64,000 nucleotides of DNA. Origin: Brevibacillus brevis. Lineage in GTDB: Bacteria; Bacillota; Bacilli; Brevibacillales; Brevibacillaceae. Location: contig NZ_CP134050.1 in NCBI RefSeq assembly GCF_031583145.1, forward strand, positions 2,194,501 through 2,258,500. The letters run 5' to 3'. The position numbers and the translations under genes are program-made. Position 1 is the first letter of the stretch; each line of letters starts with the position of its first letter. Under the pieces are notes generated by a model. The model searched no databases. It was not told where the DNA came from and saw nothing but the letters and a program-made list of their open reading frames with translations. Below are positions 1-8,400 of the stretch, in pieces.

Positions 1-216
1 CAGGTCTTCCTTGTTGGCGAGGCGCGACTTCAGCTCGTCCGGCATGATCAGGTTGTCGTAGAGGGGATCGTTCAATTGGGCCAGGGTGGCTGGATTCAGA
101 CTGGCTTTGCCATACGGATTGCCGGCAGCTTGCTGGCGATTGGAGATGTCGGAGTAGACGATCGCAGCAATGAGGAGAGCCGCAACGATGACGGACAGAA
201 AAATGACCTTTTTCAT
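1..216 (-). CDS. Thioredoxin/DsbA-like thiol-disulfide oxidoreductase, N-terminal part only
   Basis: Only the first 72 codons are in the window; the gene runs off the left edge. The start ATG is preceded by GGAAAGGAG, which lies inside the 3' end of bdbC, and the two genes are 3 nt apart, so they are co-transcribed. Residues about 4-21 form one hydrophobic segment (signal anchor or signal peptide), followed by a polar region expected outside the membrane. The CXXC active site, if present, is outside the window, so the family assignment rests on the BdbC neighbour: BdbC-type quinone reductases recycle an extracytoplasmic thiol oxidase. Function is therefore inferred. Confidence 0.55.
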   Translation of the reverse strand, partial: MKKVIFLSVIVAALLIAAIVYSDISNRQQAAGNPYGKASLNPATLAQLNDPLYDNLIMPDELKSRLANKEDL

Positions 217-219
217 GGA

Positions 220-648
220 TTATTGCTCCTTTCCGTTTTTCAGAACGATGATTTGCAAGACGCTGATCAGGATAAACGCGATCAGGGCGAGAAACGGGAT
301 CGTGATAAAACCAAACCAGTTGATGTAGTCTGCATTGCAAGGCACGATGCCGCAAGCGTTGCCAAGCTCGTGCAGGGCGGGCACTTTTTGGATCAAGTAG
401 TGGTAGAGGGAGATCAGGCCCCCGATTCCGGAAAGGATCAAGGTGTACGAGGACATCCTGTAATCTTTTTTCGCTGAGGCGACTCCGAGAAGAATCACGA
501 GCGGGTACATCAAGATTCGCTGGTACCAGCATAGGTCGCACGGTATGTATTTCATGACTTCTGAAAAAAAGAGACTGCCTGCCGTAGCGATCAGAGCGAT
601 TCCCCAGGAAGCAAACATCGCTTGTTCCATGGCTTGCGCACGCTTCAT
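220..648 (-). CDS. bdbC: Disulfide bond formation protein BdbC (DsbB family)
   Basis: A 142-residue membrane protein with four hydrophobic segments. It carries the two cysteine pairs of the DsbB/BdbC family: CDLC near residue 37 in the motif IPCDLCWYQR, and CGIVPC near residue 99. The family passes electrons from an extracytoplasmic thiol oxidase to menaquinone, so that disulfides form in exported proteins, in some Bacilli including competence and bacteriocin proteins. It precedes the partial oxidoreductase by 3 nt. A plausible SigA promoter lies about 110 bp upstream. Length is typical of the family (about 140 residues). Confidence 0.92.
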   Translation of the reverse strand: MKRAQAMEQAMFASWGIALIATAGSLFFSEVMKYIPCDLCWYQRILMYPLVILLGVASAKKDYRMSSYTLILSGIGGLISLYHYLIQKVPALHELGNACGIVPCNADYINWFGFITIPFLALIAFILISVLQIIVLKNGKEQ

Positions 649-755
649 AAAAACACCTCGTCCTCATCTTAGCATAGTGCGGTTGGGATGTAGATTCGAA
701 AAAATAGAGAGAGCAGCGGGCTTGTCCAGCAAAAGTTCGCCCGATTCCACTACCC

Positions 756-784
756 ATTGTAGTGTAAAAACGGACTGGAAACAA
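756..784 (-). promoter_or_regulatory. Candidate SigA promoter of bdbC
   Basis: On the minus strand, TTGTTT (779-784) is followed after 17 nt by TACAAT (756-761), about 110 bp upstream of bdbC. The rest of the 649-809 gap holds no recognisable gene. Confidence 0.5.
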
Positions 785-809
785 TACATCATTATGGACA
801 AACTGTGAT

Positions 810-1601
810 TTACCCGTTGACGTGTACGAGTGGGTAAGGCTGGACGTCGTGGATGGGCACGAAAATGAACTGCAGGGATGGCCACTCTACCAGCAGGACT
901 CCGCGGCGAAAAGCGGCACCGCCATCGATCCCGACTAGCTGCTCCCGTCTCCACGGTCCGTTCCCTCGATAGCCGGGAAGCTTGGGAACCGGGGTGTGGC
1001 CAAATACAATGGGCAACTCTCCGGTGTACTCGTCGTAAAACTCCTGGCGGATCCACAGCAGATCATGCGGATTTTGCTGGGTCAAGGGCACGCCTGGCCT
1101 GATGCCGGCGTGAACCAGCAAGACGGCGGGTGACCCGGTTCGCTCGTCCGCCGGCAATTCCATGTACAATGGCAGTGAGCTTAGGGCAGACAGCAAAAAC
1201 GGATACCGGGCGAGAATTTCCTGACGAGCTTCTTCCTGGATGGCTGGGGAAGGGAGACCGCCGACCGCAAACGCCCGGCGCAGCGGATGATGGCCCAAAA
1301 AGGAGCGAACAGTAGCGTCTCCTCCGTTGAAGCGCAAGTAATTCTCCGCGTCTCCCCTGCGCGAGAGCCAGTCTTCCAGCATCTGTTCGTGATTGCCTTT
1401 GAGCAGAAAGACTTGCGCGGGGTATTGCTGCCGCAACTCGAGCAAGAACAGCAATACATCCTTGGATTGCGGTCCGCGGTCGATCATGTCCCCGAGAACG
1501 TACAGGCTGGTTCCTTGCCGAGGAGCAAAGGAAGCATCCTGTAGCGCTTTTTGAAACGCCTGATACTGGCCGTGAATATCCGATACCAAATACGTGGACA
1601 T
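810..1601 (-). CDS. Metallophosphoesterase / PPP-type serine-threonine phosphatase
   Basis: A 263-residue cytoplasmic protein with the metal-binding motifs of the PPP phosphatase/ApaH superfamily in order: SDIHGQY (about residue 7), GDMIDRG (about 37), GNHEQ (about 69), a histidine in VHAGIRPG (about 165) and FGHTP (about 200). These ligate the two active-site metals. The family includes protein Ser/Thr phosphatases (PphA/PrpA type) and diadenosine tetraphosphatases, and sequence inspection alone does not separate them. It stands alone, divergent from the Sir2 gene with about 97 bp between the likely starts. Confidence 0.85.
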   Translation of the reverse strand: MSTYLVSDIHGQYQAFQKALQDASFAPRQGTSLYVLGDMIDRGPQSKDVLLFLLELRQQYPAQVFLLKGNHEQMLEDWLSRRGDAENYLRFNGGDATVRSFLGHHPLRRAFAVGGLPSPAIQEEARQEILARYPFLLSALSSLPLYMELPADERTGSPAVLLVHAGIRPGVPLTQQNPHDLLWIRQEFYDEYTGELPIVFGHTPVPKLPGYRGNGPWRREQLVGIDGGAAFRRGVLLVEWPSLQFIFVPIHDVQPYPLVHVNG

Positions 1602-1698
1602 GGAAGAGAGGCCCCCTTTGTATACAAAATGCGCCGCTTTTTATTACAATATGAAGAAAGGCAAATCGGGTGAAGGAGCAATTGAGGGAGGGAGCGTA

Positions 1699-2364
1699 TT
1701 GGAGCGCTTGGCACAGTGGATCAAGGAATCGTCGAAATGCGTGGTTTTTACGGGGGCGGGGATGTCGACCGAGAGCGGGCTGCCTGATTTTCGTTCGCAG
1801 ACAGGACTGTGGCGCGGACAGGATCCGATGAAATTGGCCAGTACCCATGCCCTTGCGCACAATCGGGAGGATTTCGCCGACTTCTACCGGATGCGGATCG
1901 AAGGATTGCTTGCGTGCGAGCCGCACAGGGGACACTATATTCTTGCCGATTGGGAGCAGCGGGGGTGGGTGCGCGGATTGATCACCCAAAACGTGGACGG
2001 ATATCATCAGCGTGCGGGAAGCCAGTCAGTGGCGCAGCTTCACGGTACGCTGTCCGTCGTCCGCTGTCTGCGCTGCGGGGCCGAATACCCTTGCCGGAAG
2101 TACCTGGAGGAAAAAGGGACAAGTTGCGCGTGCGGCGGATTTTTGCGCCCGGGCGTGGTTCTGTTCGGAGAGTCTTTGCCACAGTCTGCGCTGGAGCGCG
2201 CGGAAGCTTGGACGGATGAGGCGGACTTGTTTCTGGTCCTGGGATCCTCGCTCCAGGTAAGTCCGGCCAACTGGTTTCCGCAGCGGGCAAAAGAACGGGG
2301 AGCGAGGCTGGTCATCGTCAATCGCGATCCGACGCCGCTGGATTCATGGGCAGAGCAGATATGA
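1699..2364 (+). CDS. Sir2-family NAD-dependent protein deacetylase, C-terminus frameshifted
   Basis: A sirtuin that removes lysine acyl groups using NAD. Visible motifs: GAGMSTESGLPDFR (NAD loop), TQNVDGYHQRAG, catalytic His in QLHGT, the zinc-binding set CLRC plus CAC, and GSSLQVSPANWF. I chose TTG at 1699 because GGGAGGGAG stands just upstream; an ATG at 1651 and one at 1594 are in frame but lack such a site. The reading frame stops at 2362-2364 just after a tandem GCAGA-GCAGA (2350-2359). Removing one 5-bp copy restores a typical sirtuin tail, WADMIIRDYSIGDVL, continuing to a stop at 2424-2426. The last ~24 residues thus appear to have been replaced by a short new tail. The catalytic core is intact. 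Confidence 0.88.
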   Translation: MERLAQWIKESSKCVVFTGAGMSTESGLPDFRSQTGLWRGQDPMKLASTHALAHNREDFADFYRMRIEGLLACEPHRGHYILADWEQRGWVRGLITQNVDGYHQRAGSQSVAQLHGTLSVVRCLRCGAEYPCRKYLEEKGTSCACGGFLRPGVVLFGESLPQSALERAEAWTDEADLFLVLGSSLQVSPANWFPQRAKERGARLVIVNRDPTPLDSWAEQI

Positions 2365-2434
2365 TCATACGGGATTATTCCATCGGGGATGTGTTGCAGG
2401 AAACAGAAAAAAATTTACTTCTGTGAAATTGCTC

Positions 2435-2463
2435 TTGATTTTTTGCGCGGAATTTACTAATAT
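2435..2463 (+). promoter_or_regulatory. Candidate SigA promoter of the tRNA-Thr gene
   Basis: TTGATT (2435-2440), a 17-nt spacer and TAATAT (2458-2463) end 18 bp before the tRNA. Confidence 0.6.
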
Positions 2464-2481
2464 ATTTGGTGTAAACGACGT

Positions 2482-2556
2482 GCTAGCGTAGCACAGGGGT
2501 AGTGCAGCTGATTCGTAATCAGCAGGTCGGGGGTTCAAATCCCTTCGCTAGCACCA
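2482..2556 (+). tRNA. tRNA-Thr (anticodon CGT), CCA encoded
   Basis: The cloverleaf can be drawn by eye. Acceptor stem GCTAGCG (2482-2488) pairs with CGCTAGC (2546-2552). D stem GCAC/GTGC has a 7-nt loop. Anticodon stem GCTGA/TCAGC encloses loop TTCGTAA, whose centre CGT reads ACG (Thr). The T arm contains GTTCAAAT. Discriminator A and an encoded CCA end the gene. It is a lone tRNA with its own promoter and terminator. Confidence 0.95.
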
Positions 2557-2570
2557 TCATACACAAACAT

Positions 2571-2599
2571 AACCAGGGGAGGATTCCCCTGGTTTTTTT
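2571..2599 (+). terminator. Rho-independent terminator of the tRNA gene
   Basis: A perfect 10-bp stem (AACCAGGGGA, 2571-2580, with its complement at 2585-2594) with a 4-nt GGAT loop and a run of seven T. Confidence 0.9.
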
Positions 2600-2616
2600 A
2601 TGCTTTCGATGCAGAA

Positions 2617-4131
2617 TCACTGGCTCCCGACTTTGCCTGAAACGGCGTTTACATAGCGGGCATCCGCTGCGAATGCAGGCACGTATGCGAGGATGGGTTG
2701 ATCAGCCTGTTTTTGCGTTGAGGTCGGATACACGTAGTTCAGCTCGAGCTGCAAGGCATGCAGCCATTGTTTCTTTGCTTCCTCGACAGAGATGAAGGTG
2801 GGCGCGACAACTGCGCGAGGCGTATAGGCACGGATATTGACGGAGCTCATGATGCCTTCATCCGGATCAAACGTGATGGTGACGATTGGCTTCGCAGTCC
2901 GTACCCCATTGAGTTTTGGATAGAGCTCCAGCACGTATTCGAGGGGGACTGACTGGGACGTGTCCCATACGGTAGTGGACTTGGCAGAATAGTGTCCACG
3001 GAGCAGGTACTCGCCATCTGACAACGGGACATGGCGCTCGATGAAACGCTGGGCGATCGCTTTGATGTCCCCTTCCGTAGCGCGAATGGAATTTGAGGGC
3101 TTCGCCAATTCCAGGTCTGCCTGGAGCAGGGCTCCTGTCTTTTCGTCCGTGCGAACAACGATGCTTCGTCTGTCATCCTGCAATGTGTAGATGGAAAGCG
3201 GTACCTCGTTCGGATGACTCTCTCGGCGGGAGGATGTCTTCAGCTGATCCGGGCTTGCGCCAAAAAAGTCTTGCGCCATGGTTTTGGCTTCGTCCGCCGT
3301 GAGGGCAGTCGGCTGCTTCCGATTGGCTGCTCCTACAGTGATGCTCGTGTCATCGTATTTGTAGGGAGGGGCTGCGGCTTCACCGGTTTTCGCGTCTACC
3401 CAGCCATACGGAAAAGCTTGATATTGATACAGCTCCTGTTCGTCATCGTAGGCCAGTTCCATGTGAAGCTGAACTCCCAACGCTTCGAGGGCACGCTCCC
3501 TGGACTGGATGCCCGAGGTGGACGGAAGAGTCCGCTCGTCGACTTTCGAATCGCGTTTCATAAAAGAGCGCAAACGACCTGAGGCGTCGACGACAATGCT
3601 GCCTGCTGCCTTTTGCACGGGAATGTTATTGACGACAGGATAAAGCGGGACTTCGAACAGATTGTTTGGGAGCAGCGTTCCTTGCAAGCCGGCCGCATAA
3701 GATTTTCCGATGATCTCTTCGGCAAAAGCGGCAGCTTCACTGACTGCTTTTTGCGGATCGGGACGGCCGCTCTTTGGTTCCGTTTTCCATCCGGTCTCCA
3801 ATTGTCTCAGCTTTCTGCTCTCCTCTTCAAAGGTAAGTTGGACGTAAGTGGGGGCGTGGGTATTGGAGGCAGCGATGTCTTTGTTTGCTCTCAGCGTGAT
3901 GTTCCGATAGCCGGAACCGATTAATTCCACAACGGGCTCTTTCAACCCGAAGTACCCGATAGCTTTGTCCACGGTACGCTTGACGACAGCAGGGGCGCTC
4001 TTTAAGGCGTCAGCTTCGCGGGTGGCTTCAACTGCAGCGTCTGCAGCAACTGCCGGCAGCGAGGAGACGGCCAGTGAGGCGATCAGGCATGAGCGAAGCA
4101 AAATTCCTGCTGTTTTGTGCGGAAACTTCAT
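2617..4131 (-). CDS. Secreted YcdB/YcdC-domain (PepSY-like) protein
   Basis: A 504-residue protein with a clear signal peptide: positive start, hydrophobic core at about 9-28, and AVA-AD as a likely cleavage site near residue 30. The rest is soluble and built of repeated alpha/beta units with recurring tyrosine- and proline-rich strands, such as YDDEQELYQYQAFPYGW and the VPLEYVLELYPKLNGV region. This is the pattern of the YcdB/YcdC family of Bacillales surface proteins, related to PepSY domains. The biochemical role of the family is not established. An AAGGAGGAATTTTC ribosome site precedes the start. It is convergent with the tRNA gene and divergent from the ABC-F gene. Confidence 0.75.
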   Translation of the reverse strand: MKFPHKTAGILLRSCLIASLAVSSLPAVAADAAVEATREADALKSAPAVVKRTVDKAIGYFGLKEPVVELIGSGYRNITLRANKDIAASNTHAPTYVQLTFEEESRKLRQLETGWKTEPKSGRPDPQKAVSEAAAFAEEIIGKSYAAGLQGTLLPNNLFEVPLYPVVNNIPVQKAAGSIVVDASGRLRSFMKRDSKVDERTLPSTSGIQSRERALEALGVQLHMELAYDDEQELYQYQAFPYGWVDAKTGEAAAPPYKYDDTSITVGAANRKQPTALTADEAKTMAQDFFGASPDQLKTSSRRESHPNEVPLSIYTLQDDRRSIVVRTDEKTGALLQADLELAKPSNSIRATEGDIKAIAQRFIERHVPLSDGEYLLRGHYSAKSTTVWDTSQSVPLEYVLELYPKLNGVRTAKPIVTITFDPDEGIMSSVNIRAYTPRAVVAPTFISVEEAKKQWLHALQLELNYVYPTSTQKQADQPILAYVPAFAADARYVNAVSGKVGSQ

Positions 4132-4354
4132 GAAAATTCCTCCTTTTCTTTTACTTCAAATCCTTATTTTACCATAATATTTTCAAAATCAAAAACTATC
4201 TTTCCTGTTATTTCAGGGAAATCGGACCGCATGTCTGAGCATTGTACCTGCAGTTTCCCGCGTTCCCACCTAGAGCTTCTGCGAAAAACATGTTACCATC
4301 GAAGATAGCATTCCTTTTCGCCGCACAGGCGAAACGAAAGTACAGGTGACGTTC

Positions 4355-6265
4355 ATGCAACTATTATCAGTAGAGAATCTCTCCAAAAGCTACGGAGAAA
4401 AAGTATTGTTCGACCATATATCCTTTCATATCGCCGAGCAGCAGCGAATCGGTCTGATCGGTGTCAACGGGACCGGGAAGTCTTCGCTTTTGAAAATCAT
4501 CACGGGGCTCGAAGCGCCGGACAGCGGGAAGATCGTCCACGCAAACCGGTTCCACGTGGAATATTTGCCGCAAAACCCTGGCTTTGCGGAGGATTCCTCC
4601 GTACTCGACCAGGTTTTTTACGGGGACTCTCCGCTCATGCAGCTCTTGCGCGAGTACGAAGCGGCACTGGCTGACTTGCAGAGCTCCCCGGACGACGAGC
4701 AGAAACAAAAGCGGGTATTCGCGCTGCAGAGCAAGATGGACGCGGCTGACGCCTGGGAAAGCAATACGCAGGCCAAAATGATTTTGACCCAGCTCGGCAT
4801 ACGCGACTTCACGCAAAAAGTCAGCGAGCTTTCTGGCGGGCAAAGAAAACGGGTCGCGATGGCACGCGCTCTGATTACGCCTGCCGACCTGCTCATTCTG
4901 GACGAGCCGACCAACCACATCGACAACGAAACGGTCGAGTGGCTGGAAGAGTATTTGGCCCGGTATAAAGGGGCGTTGCTGCTCGTGACGCACGACCGCT
5001 ATTTTCTGGACCGGGTGACCAACCGGACCTTCGAGCTGGACAAGGGCAAGCTGTACAGCTACGAGGGGAACTATGCGACCTTCCTGGAGAAAAAGGCGGA
5101 GCGGGAGGAGAACGAAGCAGCGGCGGAGAGCAAACGCCAAAACTTGCTCCGCAGAGAGCTCGCCTGGCTGCGTCGTGGAGCAAAAGCTCGGACGACGAAG
5201 CAAAAGGCACGCGTGCAACGGGCAGAAGAACTGCGCGATCGGGTCGTGGAAGGCCAAGCGACGAAAATGGACATGGCGCTGGGTGCCAGCCGCCTGGGCA
5301 AAAAAGTCATCGAGCTTGCGCACATCAGCAAAGCGTATGGGGAACGAAAGCTCATCGAGGATTTCAGCTACATCGTCCTGCCAGGCGATCGGGTGGGCAT
5401 CATCGGCCCGAATGGGAGCGGGAAGTCTACCCTGCTCAATATGCTCGCGGGCAGATTGGCTCCGGATTCGGGGACGATCGAGATCGGCCAGACGGTGAAA
5501 ATCGCGTACTACACGCAGGACAGTGTGGAAATGAACGAAAAGCTGCGCGTGATCGAGTATATCAAGGAAGCGGCGGAAGTGATCACGACGAGCGATGGGG
5601 AAACGATCACCGCTTCGCAAATGCTTGAGCGTTTTCTGTTTTCCCCGTCTATGCAGTACACGCCGATCTCCCGACTGTCGGGGGGAGAACGCCGAAGGCT
5701 TTACCTCTTGCGGACATTGATGGGCGAGCCCAACGTGCTGTTCCTGGATGAGCCGACCAACGATCTGGACATTCAGACGCTCAGCATTCTGGAAGACTAC
5801 CTGGAGCATTTTCCAGGCGCGGTCATTACGGTTTCCCATGACCGGTACTTTCTGGATCGTACGGTTGACCACTTGTTCGCCTTTGAAGGCGGCGGAGAAA
5901 TTCGCCATTTTACCGGCAATTATTCGGAGTATCTGGACGTGCGTCGCACAGAGAAGGAAGCCGCAGCTCCTGCAGCAGTGAAAACAGAAAAGAGCGAGAG
6001 TGCGGGAGGAAGCCGAGGGAATAACCGGACGAAAAAGCTTTCGTACAAGGATCAAAAGGAATGGGACGAAATTGAGGGAAAAATTGCGGGATTGGAAGAA
6101 CGCAGCGCAAAGCTGAAGGAAGAAATTGCCGCTTCAGGAAGCGACTACGGGAAGGTCGAGAAGCTGTACGCCGAAGAACAGCAAGTAGCGGCAGAGCTGG
6201 AAGCCGCGATTGAACGCTGGGCGGAGCTCTCTGCGATGATCGAGGAGCTGGAGCAAGGCAAATGA
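4355..6265 (+). CDS. yfmR: ABC-F ATPase, YfmR/Uup type
   Basis: A soluble 636-residue protein with two ATP-binding cassettes and no membrane segment, hence ABC-F. Cassette 1 has GVNGTGKSS, LSGGQRKRVAM and LLILDEPTNHID; cassette 2 has GPNGSGKST, LSGGERRRLYL and VLFLDEPTNDLD. Between them is the charged interdomain linker that reaches the ribosomal P site in this family. The C-terminus (from about residue 555) is a coiled coil of the Uup/YfmR type, starting KKLSYKDQKEWDEIEG. YfmR is known to help ribosomes stalled on proline-rich or acidic stretches, partly redundantly with EF-P. I prefer the ATG at 4355 over the GTG at 4346, which lies inside the AGGTGA ribosome site. Resistance-type ABC-F function is less likely given the Uup-like tail. 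Confidence 0.9.
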   Translation: MQLLSVENLSKSYGEKVLFDHISFHIAEQQRIGLIGVNGTGKSSLLKIITGLEAPDSGKIVHANRFHVEYLPQNPGFAEDSSVLDQVFYGDSPLMQLLREYEAALADLQSSPDDEQKQKRVFALQSKMDAADAWESNTQAKMILTQLGIRDFTQKVSELSGGQRKRVAMARALITPADLLILDEPTNHIDNETVEWLEEYLARYKGALLLVTHDRYFLDRVTNRTFELDKGKLYSYEGNYATFLEKKAEREENEAAAESKRQNLLRRELAWLRRGAKARTTKQKARVQRAEELRDRVVEGQATKMDMALGASRLGKKVIELAHISKAYGERKLIEDFSYIVLPGDRVGIIGPNGSGKSTLLNMLAGRLAPDSGTIEIGQTVKIAYYTQDSVEMNEKLRVIEYIKEAAEVITTSDGETITASQMLERFLFSPSMQYTPISRLSGGERRRLYLLRTLMGEPNVLFLDEPTNDLDIQTLSILEDYLEHFPGAVITVSHDRYFLDRTVDHLFAFEGGGEIRHFTGNYSEYLDVRRTEKEAAAPAAVKTEKSESAGGSRGNNRTKKLSYKDQKEWDEIEGKIAGLEERSAKLKEEIAASGSDYGKVEKLYAEEQQVAAELEAAIERWAELSAMIEELEQGK

Positions 6266-6378
6266 TCACGCTCGGCCACGGTGCCAATCTCTGTGTATGC
6301 AGCCAGTAATTGTGGCTGTGAAACGGCAGCGAGCTTCGGTAGACTGGAGTAGATTACTTAGTAGAGGAGTCGCTGTCG

Positions 6379-6603
6379 TTGCCTGCCTACAAGTTGGACC
6401 CGGAATGGGTAATGTCTTATTTGGCTAAGCAGGAAGAAAAGCTCATGATTGAGCTGCTTCCGGAGCAAAGAGATGAGATTATGAACAAGATAAGGGAACT
6501 AACGCTTTCGATCATGTACAAGCAAGCCAGAAGATATCTGGTGTATTTTGAAGCAAATGAACCCGAAGAAGCCAAAAGCGAAGAAAGAACACGGTTCATG
6601 TAA
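6379..6603 (+). CDS. Small conserved-looking hypothetical protein
   Basis: A 74-residue, highly charged, mostly helical protein (YKLDPEWVMSYLAKQEEK at the start, acidic tail). It begins at TTG with GTAGAGGAG about 10 nt upstream and is followed directly by a strong terminator. That terminator and the ribosome site argue for a real gene. No cysteine cluster, signal peptide or membrane segment is present. I do not recognise the family. Confidence 0.6.
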   Translation: MPAYKLDPEWVMSYLAKQEEKLMIELLPEQRDEIMNKIRELTLSIMYKQARRYLVYFEANEPEEAKSEERTRFM

Positions 6604-6604
6604 A

Positions 6605-6638
6605 AAAGACCCGCCTCGATGGGAAGAGGCGGGTCTTT
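6605..6638. terminator. Bidirectional terminator
   Basis: A perfect 13-bp stem (AAAGACCCGCCTC, 6605-6617, with 6626-6638) flanked by an A-run on the left and T-rich sequence on the right. It can end both the 74-residue gene and the convergent L,D-transpeptidase gene. Confidence 0.85.
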
Positions 6639-6718
6639 GCTTTCCCGATAAGAATGGTTCCCATTCCCATCCGCATACGTACAAGGCAGCGGAACGAGTG
6701 CCTTTGGGTACGATGCCC

Positions 6719-7081
6719 TTAGCGCGGCCTGATTCGTACGGGTGTGCCGATCGGGACGAGTCTGGCCAGGCGGTTGACGTCCTGGTTGTACATGCGGATG
6801 CAGCCGTGCGAGACGTACTTTCCGATAGATGAAGGGTTGTTGGTGCCGTGAATGCCGTAGTGAGGCTTGCTCAATCCGAGCCAGTACGTGCCGAAAACAC
6901 TCAACGGCCCGCCGGGATAGGAATTCGGATACGGGACTTTGCTTACGATGGTAAAATCGCCGCTGGGGGTGGAGGTTGCGATCTTGCCCAGAGCCACCGG
7001 ATAAGAACGGACAAGCTCGGAGCCGTCGTACAGATCCAGCCGCAGATGGGCGATGGAAATACGTATGTTGTAGGCGGGAAT
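6719..7081 (-). CDS. L,D-transpeptidase (YkuD domain), minimal form, possible ATT start
   Basis: A stand-alone YkuD catalytic domain of about 120 residues. The signature HGTNN followed by SHGCIRM contains the catalytic cysteine and histidine that form 3-3 cross-links or attach proteins to peptidoglycan. It has no LysM domain and no signal peptide, as in other short Bacillales homologues active in spores, so a spore-cortex role is possible but inferred. The only standard start codon is a GTG at 7088-7090, which lies inside the perfect Shine-Dalgarno GGAGGTGA. An ATT at 7079-7081 sits 8 nt after GGAGG and would give MPAYNIRI, so I placed the start there. Confidence 0.85.
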   Translation of the reverse strand: MPAYNIRISIAHLRLDLYDGSELVRSYPVALGKIATSTPSGDFTIVSKVPYPNSYPGGPLSVFGTYWLGLSKPHYGIHGTNNPSSIGKYVSHGCIRMYNQDVNRLARLVPIGTPVRIRPR

Positions 7082-7176
7082 CTTTGTCACCTCCCTCAGG
7101 AGAATGGCCTTTTTCCACAGAAATGAGCTTACCTTATCTTATGTTCCTGACACCGACCCGTTCCCGCCCGATCCGC

Positions 7177-7422
7177 TTACCGCACGCGAAAGTCAAGGGA
7201 AAAGGCATCAGGGTAGCGCAGGCCGTCTCGATAAAACAAGGTCCTCACCCAGGCGTACATGCGCAAGGGAATCGACGGAAAGACGATCGCCAGCTGGCCT
7301 TGTTCCAATAGGGGCAATTCCAGCGGGGATTGAATCTCGTAGGGCACGCCCTCTTGATCGAGCAACAGCTTGTATTTGTGAGCCTCACTCCAGCTCACCG
7401 GATAATAAAACGATCTTTCCAT
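7177..7422 (-). CDS. Small hypothetical protein
   Basis: An 81-residue protein starting MERSFYYPVSWSEAHKYK, rich in aromatic and hydrophobic residues, with no clear signal peptide. The ATG at 7420-7422 lies 8 nt after AAAGGTGA. In-frame starts at 7431 and 7434 overlap that site and are less likely. The motif SEAHKYKLLLDQEGVPYEI suggests a small alpha/beta fold, but I do not recognise a family. It is upstream of the L,D-transpeptidase on the same strand with about 95 bp between them. Confidence 0.6.
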   Translation of the reverse strand: MERSFYYPVSWSEAHKYKLLLDQEGVPYEIQSPLELPLLEQGQLAIVFPSIPLRMYAWVRTLFYRDGLRYPDAFSLDFRVR

Positions 7423-7480
7423 GTCATCCATCACCTTTCCGCGATTCGCTATGTCTCATTGTATGCGTGTCAGGTGAGAT

Positions 7481-7522
7481 AAAAAAAGAAAACGCAGCCC
7501 GTGGTGAAAAATAGGCTGCGTT
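7481..7522 (-). terminator. Terminator of the pirin gene
   Basis: On the minus strand, a 9-bp stem AACGCAGCC/GGCTGCGTT (7514-7522 with 7491-7499) is followed by a T-rich run (7481-7490). Confidence 0.8.
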
Positions 7523-7544
7523 AAAAGCGGATGGCATGACGGAA

Positions 7545-8245
7545 TTACGGCAGGTCGATCAACATGAAAAAGGAGTCGCTTTTCGCCTCAAGGTCGAGCC
7601 GGGGAGTCGAAATGATGCGAGCGGCATCACGGGTGTCCAAGGAAGCTTCCTGGTTGAGCGCGAGTGCCCCTTCCATGACAAACACGTAGATTCGTCTTCC
7701 GGGCTGCTGCTCGAAATGGATCGACTGTCCTTTCTCAAGACGGGAGAGGTAAAGGGTCAGGTCCTGGTGGATCTTTGCGATTTGCTCCCCGCCTTCTGTC
7801 TGTACGACCGGAAGCAGCTGGTTCGCCAGCTTGGCCGGATCGTAGGCGATTTGTTCGTAAGAAGGCGCGAGACCGTATTGGGCCGGCTCAAACCACAGCT
7901 GTAAAAACTTACCGGCTCTGTAGCGGAGGGGTTCATCTCCGAATGGACGATTCCCGTCCCTGCGCTCATCCGCTGCACCTCGCCGGGACGGATCACTTCC
8001 TGACGGCCCGTGCTGTCGCGATGCCCGAGCTGGCCTTCCAAGACGATGGAGACGATCTCCATTTCGCGATGGGGGTGCGAGCCGAATCCGGTTTGGGGAG
8101 CGACGGCATCGTCATTGAAGACGCGGAGCGGCCCGAAGCCCATGTTGTCCGGATCGTAGTAATCCGCAAAGGAAAAGCTGAAGCTGCTCTTCAGCCAGCC
8201 GTGATCGGCGGTGTAACGGGATGCGGCTTTATGTATATCTATCAT
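7545..8245 (-). pseudogene. Pirin-family protein (YhhW-like), frameshifted
   Basis: The N-terminal two thirds read as a bicupin pirin: FADYYDPDNMGFGPLRVFND and HPHREMEI (metal-binding histidines), then HSEMNPS. The frame then passes through SFYSCGLSRP and drifts to non-pirin sequence. One nucleotide away, the frame continues as FLQLWFEPAQYGLAPSYEQI and ends DSFFMLIDLP with a stop at 7545-7547, a normal pirin end. The shift lies near 7911-7916, where one T (an A on the coding strand) seems to be missing from the CTT run. The start ATG at 8243-8245 has CAGGAGG upstream. Pirins bind iron and some are quercetin dioxygenases. As written, the product loses its second cupin; a sequencing error cannot be excluded. 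Confidence 0.85.
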
Positions 8246-8400
8246 TGGTGGCCTCCTGAATGTGTGGCTGTTTGCCGTTAGCGTATCCAATATACTTACT
8301 TTTATGAAGATGATAACATAAAATCAGTAGAGAGAACGAATGATTTTCAGGAGATTTCCGTGTAAAGTGGAAGTAGGTGGCAAATAGGAGGGACACCGGA

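Noticed and set aside
1594..1698. Longer N-terminus of the Sir2 protein from ATG 1594 or 1651
   Set aside because: These starts lack a ribosome site and the first overlaps the opposing phosphatase gene; TTG 1699 has a strong site and fits the family.
4367..6055. 562-codon open frame on the minus strand inside yfmR
   Set aside because: It is the antisense of a clear ABC-F gene; its His/Arg/Gln-rich sequence is the usual shadow of GC-rich coding DNA.
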